The translations under genes and the position numbers were made by a program. This document shows positions 1 to 5,051 of a DNA stretch of 7,219 bases, piece by piece. The notes beneath the pieces are model-generated. The model was given only the letters and a program-made list of their open reading frames with translations, was not told where the DNA came from and searched no databases. The stretch's first letter is position 1. Each line of letters begins with the position of its first letter. The DNA lies in contig JBBRMT010000235.1 of assembly GCA_038230695.1 (NCBI GenBank), positions 1 through 7,219 on the forward strand, given 5' to 3'. The DNA comes from QHBQ01 sp038230695 (GTDB taxonomy: Bacteria > Chloroflexota > Chloroflexia > QHBQ01).

Positions 1-112
1 CGCTCAAGCCGATACCCACTACAAACTGGCCGTCGGGGATAGTGATGCTCACATCATCCAGCGCTTTGGTTCCATCGGGATATATTTTGGTCAGGTGTTC
101 GACCTTGATCAT
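1..112 (-). CDS. phnC: Phosphonate-type ABC transporter ATP-binding protein, N-terminal fragment
   Basis: Only the first 37 codons lie in the window; the gene continues past the left edge. The translation begins MIKVEHLTKIYPDGTKALDD and runs on through VSITIPDGQFVVGIGLS. This is the opening beta-sheet of an ABC ATPase, with a family-typical aromatic (Y11) for stacking on adenine and the residues leading into the Walker A loop, which itself falls outside. The wording after the first strand (FVVxIGxS) fits PhnC-type ATPases, and the gene just upstream on the same strand encodes a PhnD-like binding protein, so the ATPase probably energises phosphonate or phosphite import at the inner face of the membrane. 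The ATG at 112 is chosen because a GGAG lies 10 nt upstream; an ATG at 129 is out of frame. The ATPase assignment is firm. The substrate rests on the neighbour. Confidence 0.82.
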   Translation of the reverse strand, partial: MIKVEHLTKIYPDGTKALDDVSITIPDGQFVVGIGLS

Positions 113-191
113 AGGATTGTTGCTCCATGCTATAGGGCTTATCATTTACTCACATATAAAAGTCCAAATAGAACAAGGCTGCAAGAAAGCA

Positions 192-453
192 GGCGGCTTG
201 CCGAGTTACCGGGGGCTGGGGGCGTAGCTCTTACTTGCCGCGCTACTAAGGCTTATCTTCTGCTTAACTGCCTAAAGGTTTACCCTACCGTTTGGCGCTG
301 GAGCTATGCCGCCTCTTTATACTGTATTCATCTCGCCCCACCGCCAGCCTTACAGATGCTACTAGCATGGGCGCATTTACTCTTTCGATAAGCAGCTATT
401 TGCTGCATCGATCGGAGCTACGTTCCCAGCCCTCAGTAACTCGGCAAGCGGCG
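192..453. repeat. Pair of 39-nt imperfect inverted repeats with 184-nt spacer
   Basis: Positions 192-230 match the reverse complement of 415-453 at 33 of 39 bases. Three shared blocks are uninterrupted: CTTGCCGAGTTAC, GGGCTGGG and CGTAGCTC. The similarity stops sharply at both inner and outer ends. The 184-nt interior has no coding potential that I can see. The arrangement could be the ends of a small non-autonomous element, two copies of a dispersed intergenic repeat in opposite orientation, or a long-range RNA stem. No target-site duplication was recognised next to the arms. Confidence 0.7.
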
Positions 454-470
454 GTTTATGCCCCGCCGCT
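447..470. other. GC-rich hairpin, 8-bp perfect stem
   Basis: AGCGGCGG at 447-454 pairs perfectly with CCGCCGCT at 463-470 around an 8-nt loop. The left arm overlaps the outer end of the second 39-nt inverted repeat. No T-run follows on either strand, so it is not an intrinsic terminator. It may be an RNA stabiliser or part of the larger repeat structure. Confidence 0.5.
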
Positions 471-504
471 ACCGCTCTTCGCTACTTTTGGGCAACGACT
501 AGGA

Positions 505-543
505 TATAGGGGCAGGGTAATCCCCCAGCCGCCCGCCCCTATA
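505..543 (-). other. Stem-loop just downstream of phnD
   Basis: TATAGGGGC at 505-513 pairs with GCCCCTATA at 535-543. After a single bulged A the stem continues for three more G-C pairs (515-517 with 532-534), giving about 12 pairs around a 14-nt loop. It starts 16 nt after the phnD stop codon. There is no U-tract on the minus-strand transcript, so it is not a standard Rho-independent terminator. A 3'-end protecting structure or an attenuating element between phnD and phnC is possible. Confidence 0.5.
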
Positions 544-559
544 AACTCAGCACTGTATT

Positions 560-1552
560 TTACTTCACCGCACTGCCAATGTCCACGCCCGCCTGCTTCG
601 CCTTGAGACGGATGGGGTCGTAGGCGGCATCGGTGGTGGGGGTGAGGCCGTCAATCTGATAGAGCGCATAGAGGGCCTTCTGCCCGTCGGTGGTCTTGCT
701 GTAGTCGAGCAGGGCGTTGACCACGTTAGTGCAGACGGCCTGATCCATGTCCTTACGGCAGCTAACCGTGTCGTTAGGGATAAGGTCGGTGGTGGCGACG
801 ATATGAGTAGCCTCGAAGATAGTGGGGATGTCCTTCACCACCAGTAGGCGGGCATCACCCTTGGGGTCGCTCTGGTTGCCGAAGATCGCGCCCGCGTCCA
901 CATCGCCATTGTAGACCGCCTTGACCACTTTATCGTGGCCGCCCGCGTTGACCACCTGGCTGAAGTAGGTGCTGGGGTCGAAGCCGGGGATATTCGCCTT
1001 CAGGTAAGCGTAGGGATAGAGGTAGCCAGCGGCGGAAGCGGTATCCACGAAGGCGAACTTCTTGCCCTTGAGATCCTGGATGGTTTTGATGTTGGGATCT
1101 TTGGCGATAATCACCGAGGGGTAGCTGGCCTGCCCTTTACGCACAGTAGCGAGCTTGACGATTACGCCGTAGCGCTGGTTCGCCAGCACGTAGGCGTAAG
1201 GCGAGAGGAACGATATGTCAGTGTTGCCGCTGCCCAGCGACTCGATGTCGGCCTGGTAGCTGGTGGGAACAGTGACGTTGAACTTATAGCCGGTTTTCTG
1301 CGCCAGATAGTTGGCGATTGGAGCGGCGCTGCCGATTACTGCGGTGCCAGAAGACGATGGGGTGAAATCGAGGTTGACTACAACGCTGCCGCTGCCGAAC
1401 GATTTGCTGATAGGCGCGGCGGTTGGGGTGGTGCTGCTAGCATTGCCGCCTGCCGCTGGGGTGGCAGTGCCGTTGTCGCCGCCGCAGGCCGCCATCACAA
1501 CGGCGGCGAACAGGGCTACCAGCATGGCAGCCAGCTTGCTTCGATACTGCAT
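560..1552 (-). CDS. phnD: Phosphonate/phosphite ABC transporter substrate-binding lipoprotein, PhnD-like
   Basis: A 330-residue secreted binding protein that should deliver phosphonate, phosphite or a related oxyanion to an ABC importer. Residues 1-22 are a signal peptide (basic MQYRSK, then a hydrophobic core) ending in the lipobox MAAC, so C23 would be lipid-anchored. A Gly/Ala/Thr-rich tether follows (to about 50), then the PhnD/PF12974-type domain. Seen in it are TDISFLSPYAYVLA (111-124), FAFVDTASAAGYLYP (166-180, corresponding to the family's DxxSxSGYLxP ligand loop) and AGGHDKVVKAVYNGDVDAGA (203-222). Length is normal for the family. The ATG at 1552 is preferred over a frame open to 1726, because AGGAGGAGG precedes it and the signal peptide starts there. 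A phnC-like gene follows after 447 nt on the same strand. The exact ligand (phosphonate, phosphite or hypophosphite) cannot be told from the sequence alone. Confidence 0.9.
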   Translation of the reverse strand: MQYRSKLAAMLVALFAAVVMAACGGDNGTATPAAGGNASSTTPTAAPISKSFGSGSVVVNLDFTPSSSGTAVIGSAAPIANYLAQKTGYKFNVTVPTSYQADIESLGSGNTDISFLSPYAYVLANQRYGVIVKLATVRKGQASYPSVIIAKDPNIKTIQDLKGKKFAFVDTASAAGYLYPYAYLKANIPGFDPSTYFSQVVNAGGHDKVVKAVYNGDVDAGAIFGNQSDPKGDARLLVVKDIPTIFEATHIVATTDLIPNDTVSCRKDMDQAVCTNVVNALLDYSKTTDGQKALYALYQIDGLTPTTDAAYDPIRLKAKQAGVDIGSAVK

Positions 1553-1562
1553 ATCGGTCTTT

Positions 1563-1571
1563 CCTCCTCCT
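1563..1571 (-). promoter_or_regulatory. Ribosome binding site of phnD
   Basis: The minus strand reads AGGAGGAGGAAAGACCGAT before the ATG, a near-perfect anti-16S match. It fixes the start at 1552 immediately before the lipoprotein signal peptide. A longer reading frame would begin inside the leader. Confidence 0.85.
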
Positions 1572-1579
1572 GAGCTAAC

Positions 1580-1595
1580 GCGCACGCAGGTGCGC
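1580..1595 (-). other. Leader hairpin 8 nt upstream of the phnD Shine-Dalgarno
   Basis: GCGCAC and GTGCGC form a perfect 6-bp GC-rich stem with a 4-nt loop in the phnD leader RNA, ending 8 nt before the AGGAGGAGG. It could affect ribosome access. It matches no riboswitch that I recognise. Confidence 0.45.
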
Positions 1596-1660
1596 CAGTT
1601 AAGGTTAACAGGGACTTTAGTCTTGCCCATGCCCAGAACGACATATATAGTGGTTACGCC

Positions 1661-1680
1661 AGCAAGGTGAAACCCTTGCT
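1661..1680 (-). other. Hairpin in the phnD leader
   Basis: AGCAAGG (1661-1667) pairs with CCTTGCT (1674-1680) around a 6-nt loop, a perfect 7-bp stem in the middle of the roughly 190-nt leader. No U-run follows it. It is either a leader RNA structure or a protein-binding dyad. Confidence 0.45.
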
Positions 1681-1746
1681 TACCCATAGGCAGCAGGTTG
1701 GCCCTATAATGCCTACCATTCGCCAATATCGCCCGAACACGCCGAC

Positions 1747-1775
1747 ATGATACCTGATTAGGGGCAGGATCGCAA
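1747..1775 (-). promoter_or_regulatory. Putative sigma-70-type promoter of phnD
   Basis: On the minus strand TTGCGA (1770-1775) is separated by exactly 17 nt from TATCAT (1747-1752), matching the consensus at 4/6 and 5/6 positions. It lies just past the terminator of the upstream gene. This would start transcription near 1740 and give a 5' leader of about 190 nt containing two hairpins. The call rests on sequence match and position only. Confidence 0.55.
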
Positions 1776-1790
1776 GCTCTTAGCAGAGAT

Positions 1791-1824
1791 AAAAAAAAGC
1801 CTCTCCCTGCTGGGAGAGGCTTTT
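1791..1824 (-). terminator. Strong Rho-independent terminator of the solute-binding protein gene
   Basis: AAAAGCCTCTCCC (1795-1807) and its exact complement (1812-1824) form a 13-bp stem with the 4-nt loop TGCT. On the minus-strand transcript a run of eight U follows. It begins 15 nt after the stop codon of the 782-residue binding protein, so that gene is probably monocistronic and phnD is insulated from it. The plus strand has only four T after the stem, so termination in that direction would be weaker. Confidence 0.95.
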
Positions 1825-1839
1825 ATACAGAAGTTCAGA

Positions 1840-4188
1840 CTAGCGACTCAGCCGCCACTCCTGAACATTCCAGGTAAGCGGCACACTGGAGCCGGTCGGC
1901 TTGTAGTTCTTGAGGCTGACAGGCGCAGCGGAGATGTCAAGGCGCACGTGCAAGGGCAGAACCGGCAGTTGCTGGGCGAACAAAACTTGCTCCGCCTTAT
2001 AGGCTGCGGCCCGCTTGGTCGGGTCGAGGGCGATTTCCTTGACGTTGTTAGCATCGTTGAGCAGCTTGTCGTTGGCGGGGTTGCTCCAGCCGGGATTGTT
2101 CTGGCCGGTGTAACCGTTGGCCTGGGTGGGGATACCAGCGGTGCTGTAGAGGCTGAGGCCACCGGGGTCGGCGGAGCTAATCCAGGCGTACTCGGCGAAG
2201 GCGAAGGTGCGAAGGGTGAGCGGGCCTTGCGGGCTGAAGAACTGCTGGGCGGGGAGATACTCAAGTTGCGCGTCAACGCCAACCGCCTTCAAGTCGGCAG
2301 CTACCAGTTGACTAACTGCCTGACGGTACACGTTCCCGGCAGTTGTATCGTACTTGAAGCTCATCTTGCCGCCGGGGCCGGTGAGGATGCCATCAGAGCC
2401 AGGGGTGTAGCCAGCGGCTGCGAATAGCGCGGTGGCCTTGGCTGGGTCGTAAGCATACTTCGGCACATCGGAGTTGTAGAACTGGGTGATGTTGGGGGTA
2501 ATCCAACTATGGGCCACCACCGTCTTGCCGAACAGTACCTTGTCCACGATCTGCTGGCGGTTGATGGCGTAGGCGAACGCCTGGCGAACGCGCACATCCT
2601 GGAACAGCGGGTTGCCCAGGTTGAAGTCAACGTGTTCCCAGGTTGTGCTGGGTAGATAGTAGGGCTTGATTTTGCCGCCACTGGCGAGGCTATCAAGCTG
2701 AGGGATCTGGTTGATGCCCAACGCATCGTTGGTACCCATATCAATCTGGCCGGTCTGCAGTTGGGCGAGCAACTGGTTGGTGTCGCCGATAACCTTGAAG
2801 GTGAGGGTGCTGAAGGCGGGCTTGTTGGGGGTGAGGTTGTAGTTGGGGTTCGGCTCCAGGATGACCGCCTGACCGGCTACCCACTGGCGCACGCGGTATG
2901 GGCCAGTGCCGAGCGGGGCGCGACCGTAGTCACTGGCCTGGATTTTGGTCGCATCGAGCTTGCCATAGGCGTGTTCGGGGTAAACGAAGGTATCGGTAGC
3001 GAACAGCGGGTCTACCACCGGGCCGTTCTGGGACTGGTAAGCGCCGTAGCGGTTGTTATCTTTGGCGTAGAGCGCCTTGGCCTGGTTCTGACTGAGCATC
3101 TTGCCTACCACGGTGTAGTCATCAACCGCCGTGAAGCTGCTATACTTATCGGCAATGCTGCGGGTAACCACCTGCACGTTGGGGTTCTCGAAGATTGCCT
3201 GCCAGCCGAAGACTACGTCCTTGGCGGTAAACTCCACGCCGTCGGCCCACTTGATGCCGTGACGTAGCTTCCACTTGATCTGCAGATACTGGTCGGGGCT
3301 GCCATCAGCGCCGATGAACTGAGCCGCGCCGTTCTCCAGGCTGGGTACAAAGGCGGCCAGGTCGGGGTAAAGCTGGGCCTTGTTGTCCACACCAACAAGG
3401 TTGTTCTCAATCGCGGCGAGGACATCGGCAGCCACTGCAGCCTGCGCGTTGGGGCTGAACAGCGTGTCCGGTTCCTGGCTTATGCCGATAGTCAGGGTAT
3501 CCACATTGTTGCCCAGGCCAGAGGTTACGTCCTTCTGGGCCACGTACTGTTGCTTGTACTGTTGCACGCCCAGCAAGCCAAGCAGCACTTTGTACTGCGC
3601 CTGGCTTTGCTCAGGGTGGAACTCGAAGCGCTGGCGCTCGAAGTATTGCACGTCGTAGGTCTTGCCATCAGTGCTAACTTCCTGGATCTGCTCACTCAGC
3701 GGGTAGCCAAACTGCGACAGGCCGCCATTGCTGCTCCAGTAGGTTAGGAACGGGCCGGGGGTGTTGGTCAAGCTGTGTTTGGTCTGCCCAAAGTACATAT
3801 GAGATGCAGAGTTGCTGGTATCAGTCGCCACATCGAAGGCGCGACCTTCCGCCTGGTTGGTGCCAAGCAGGCCGAGCAGCACATTGTATGGCGCAGCGTT
3901 CTCAGGGTGGCGCTCGTAACGCGACCGCTCGAACCACTGGGTGGCGTAGCTCTTGCCATCGGTGAGGCTAACCTGATTGCTCTCATCGGTAATCGGCAGG
4001 CCGTTGATCGCCAACCCACCGTGGGCGTTCCAGTAACTCATGAAATCAGCGGCCACCGCGTGGCCGTTCATCGTGCTACCGCTAGTCTGGGCCGCACTCC
4101 GAGTTGCGGGCATTGCCATCATACTGAGCATGAGGGCCACCAGCGCGAACCCGAAGATGCGGGTATACTGCTTCAGGGTCTTTGACAT
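1840..4188 (-). CDS. Secreted family-5 (oligopeptide-type) ABC solute-binding protein with N-terminal tandem repeats
   Basis: A 782-residue protein. Residues 1-34 look like a Sec signal peptide (MSKTLKQYTR, hydrophobic core, MPATRSAAQ) with no lipobox Cys. Two ~60-residue repeats follow (49-109 and 147-207), then an SBP_bac_5 / OppA-DppA domain from about 230 to the end. Seen in that domain are TLTIGISQEPDTL (231-243), LRHGIKWADGVEFTAKDVVF (308-327), GTGPYRVRQW (427-436) and FQDVRVRQAFAYAINRQQIV (529-548). Family members usually have about 500-600 residues; the excess is the repeat region. The ATG at 4188 follows AGGAGG by 6 nt; an upstream in-frame ATG at 4230 has no such site. The strong terminator and lack of adjacent permease or ATPase genes make it an orphan binding protein, possibly serving a distant transporter or as a surface receptor. 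It is divergent from an ECF sigma operon. The likely ligand is a peptide, but this family also binds sugars, nickel and other solutes. Confidence 0.9.
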   Translation of the reverse strand: MSKTLKQYTRIFGFALVALMLSMMAMPATRSAAQTSGSTMNGHAVAADFMSYWNAHGGLAINGLPITDESNQVSLTDGKSYATQWFERSRYERHPENAAPYNVLLGLLGTNQAEGRAFDVATDTSNSASHMYFGQTKHSLTNTPGPFLTYWSSNGGLSQFGYPLSEQIQEVSTDGKTYDVQYFERQRFEFHPEQSQAQYKVLLGLLGVQQYKQQYVAQKDVTSGLGNNVDTLTIGISQEPDTLFSPNAQAAVAADVLAAIENNLVGVDNKAQLYPDLAAFVPSLENGAAQFIGADGSPDQYLQIKWKLRHGIKWADGVEFTAKDVVFGWQAIFENPNVQVVTRSIADKYSSFTAVDDYTVVGKMLSQNQAKALYAKDNNRYGAYQSQNGPVVDPLFATDTFVYPEHAYGKLDATKIQASDYGRAPLGTGPYRVRQWVAGQAVILEPNPNYNLTPNKPAFSTLTFKVIGDTNQLLAQLQTGQIDMGTNDALGINQIPQLDSLASGGKIKPYYLPSTTWEHVDFNLGNPLFQDVRVRQAFAYAINRQQIVDKVLFGKTVVAHSWITPNITQFYNSDVPKYAYDPAKATALFAAAGYTPGSDGILTGPGGKMSFKYDTTAGNVYRQAVSQLVAADLKAVGVDAQLEYLPAQQFFSPQGPLTLRTFAFAEYAWISSADPGGLSLYSTAGIPTQANGYTGQNNPGWSNPANDKLLNDANNVKEIALDPTKRAAAYKAEQVLFAQQLPVLPLHVRLDISAAPVSLKNYKPTGSSVPLTWNVQEWRLSR
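3568..4044 (-). repeat. Two tandem protein repeats in the binding protein (YW-GGL / FERxRxExHPE / YxVLLGLLG)
   Basis: Residues 49-109 (3862-4044) and 147-207 (3568-3750) share F..YW...GGL...G.P, then VS.TDGK.Y..Q.FER.R.E.HPE, then Y.VLLGLLG. The period is 98 residues. I associate this pattern with extracellular proteins of Chloroflexota, where it occurs fused to varied domains. Its function is not known to me; cell-wall or polymer binding is a guess. Confidence 0.8.
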
Positions 4189-4194
4189 TCCATT

Positions 4195-4200
4195 CCTCCT
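4195..4200 (-). promoter_or_regulatory. Ribosome binding site of the solute-binding protein gene
   Basis: AGGAGG on the minus strand, 6 nt before the ATG at 4188. It decides between this start and the in-frame ATG at 4230, which would put a polar stretch ahead of the signal peptide. Confidence 0.85.
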
Positions 4201-4301
4201 TGAGTGAATCCTATCTGGACAATTTTCCATTGATTGAGCAGCGCGGACTTGGGGCGCTTTCTGCTCTTCACACTAACCAGTACCATATCCAGCACTCGTC
4301 G

Positions 4302-4337
4302 GTTGCTAAGATAGAGCTATAGTTGTATCTTATGAAC
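4302..4337. promoter_or_regulatory. Extended dyad with overlapping divergent promoter-like hexamers
   Basis: The core at 4307-4332 reads TAAGATA at one end and TATCTTA at the other around an internal CTATAG, with 11 of 13 positions complementary. Flanking GTT and AAC extend it to 36 nt with 14 of 18 pairs. On the plus strand TTGCTA (4303-4308), 17 nt, TATCTT (4326-4331) could drive the sigma gene. On the minus strand TTCATA (4331-4336), 17 nt, TATCTT (4308-4313) could drive the binding-protein gene. Each hexamer matches sigma-70 consensus at only 4/6, so this may instead be an operator or an alternative-sigma site. Confidence 0.5.
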
Positions 4338-4454
4338 GCTTGTTGCCAAACGTATGTAGCAGCGCTGCCAAACTTTACCAGCGAATCGGCGTTACGCTGG
4401 GCTGGCTGCGCCGTCTTTATTGCTGAGGCCGCAATGCGGCAACCAAAATCATGC

Positions 4455-4463
4455 GAGAGGGAA
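4455..4463 (+). promoter_or_regulatory. Ribosome binding site of the ECF sigma gene
   Basis: GAGAGGGAAG lies 7-9 nt before the ATG at 4470. The in-frame earlier ATGs at 4323, 4332 and 4434 lack a comparable site, and the protein upstream of 4470 has no ECF-like content. Confidence 0.65.
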
Positions 4464-4469
4464 GCGCAA

Positions 4470-5051
4470 ATGCTTTTCCTGTTTAGCCCCGGCAGCCTGC
4501 GCCGCACCGACGTGGCGGATGCCAGTGACAATGATAGCGAACTGGCGCGGGTGGCGCAGGCCGATCCACGCGCCTTTACCGCACTCTACGAGCGGTACGT
4601 TAGTCCAATCTACGCCTATTGTCTGATTCGGCTTAACGATCGCGAGGCAGCGGAGGATGCTACCAGCGAAGTATTCGTCAAGGCGCTGGCCGGGCTGGGT
4701 GGCTATCGCAACGGGGTGTTCGCCGCTTGGCTGTTCCAGATCGCCCATAACGTGGTGGTGGATGCCCAGCGCAAACGCCATCCCCAGCCATTGACTGATG
4801 CCGATACCTTGCCCGCGCCCGGTCTCACGGTGGAGGATGCTGCAGTCGAGCGCATGACACGCCAGGATTTGCGTGCCGCGCTAACCCAGCTATCCGAGGA
4901 GCAGCGCACCGTAATCGAGATGCAGTGCGCGGGTTGGTCGGGGCCGCGCATCGCCGCTGCGTTGGGCAAGAGCCTGACTGCGGTACGGATGCTGCGTTTC
5001 CGCGCCGTCGAGCGGCTACGCGATCTCATCGCTAGTGGGGGGAATGGGTGA
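4470..5051 (+). CDS. ECF-family RNA polymerase sigma factor
   Basis: A 193-residue sigma-70 family protein of the extracytoplasmic-function type, which would direct RNA polymerase to a small regulon. Sigma region 2 spans about 35-102: RAFTALYERYVSPIYAYCLI (34-53), the acidic EAAEDATSEVFVKAL (59-73), then the AWLFQIAHNVVVDAQRKR (86-103) helix used for -10 recognition and melting. Region 4 spans about 131-187: LRAALTQLSEEQRTVIEMQ (134-152), then a helix-turn-helix (WSGPRIAAALGKSLTAV, 156-172) for -35 binding. No region 3 and no extra C-terminal domain are present, and the length is typical. Its TGA overlaps the start of the next gene by a base or four, so translation is coupled to the putative anti-sigma partner. 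The leader from the candidate promoter would be about 130 nt. Family assignment is firm. The ECF subgroup and regulon are unknown. Confidence 0.92.
   Translation: MLFLFSPGSLRRTDVADASDNDSELARVAQADPRAFTALYERYVSPIYAYCLIRLNDREAAEDATSEVFVKALAGLGGYRNGVFAAWLFQIAHNVVVDAQRKRHPQPLTDADTLPAPGLTVEDAAVERMTRQDLRAALTQLSEEQRTVIEMQCAGWSGPRIAAALGKSLTAVRMLRFRAVERLRDLIASGGNG

Larger units (their letters stand above)
113..559. other. 447-nt non-coding gap between phnD and phnC
   Basis: No convincing gene is seen on either strand; the open frames here lack ribosome binding sites and resemble no protein. On the transcribed (minus) strand the gap follows the phnD stop with a bulged stem-loop at 505-543, then a GC-rich hairpin at 447-470, then a pair of 39-nt inverted repeats (415-453 and 192-230). 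It ends in an AT-rich patch (about 125-180) just before phnC, where a promoter could lie, although I found no well-spaced -35/-10 pair. Phosphonate transporter genes are usually packed tightly, so a gap this size inside the cluster is unusual. It may hold a repeat element, a processing site or a separate promoter for phnC. Confidence 0.7.

Noticed and set aside
113..180. Possible promoter for phnC in the AT-rich patch
   Set aside because: Candidate -10 elements (TATATG, TATAGC) have no -35 partner at 16-18 nt matching better than 3/6, so no site is called.
935..1573. 212-residue open frame on the plus strand opposite phnD
   Set aside because: It mirrors phnD codons in antisense, is low in complexity with no recognised domain, and has no ribosome binding site. 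The minus-strand protein is a clear family member.
1553..1726. N-terminal extension of the PhnD-like protein starting at 1726
   Set aside because: It would place 58 non-conserved residues before a complete lipoprotein signal peptide, and the strong Shine-Dalgarno sits at 1563-1571.
2761..3267. 168-residue plus-strand open frame opposite the binding-protein gene, with similar ones at 1948-2427 and 3775-4185
   Set aside because: These are antisense shadows of a GC-rich coding region; the real gene has family motifs along its whole length on the minus strand.
4323..4469. N-terminal extension of the sigma factor from ATG 4323 or 4332
   Set aside because: The extra residues show no sigma-family similarity, the region holds the candidate promoter dyad, and a better ribosome binding site precedes 4470.
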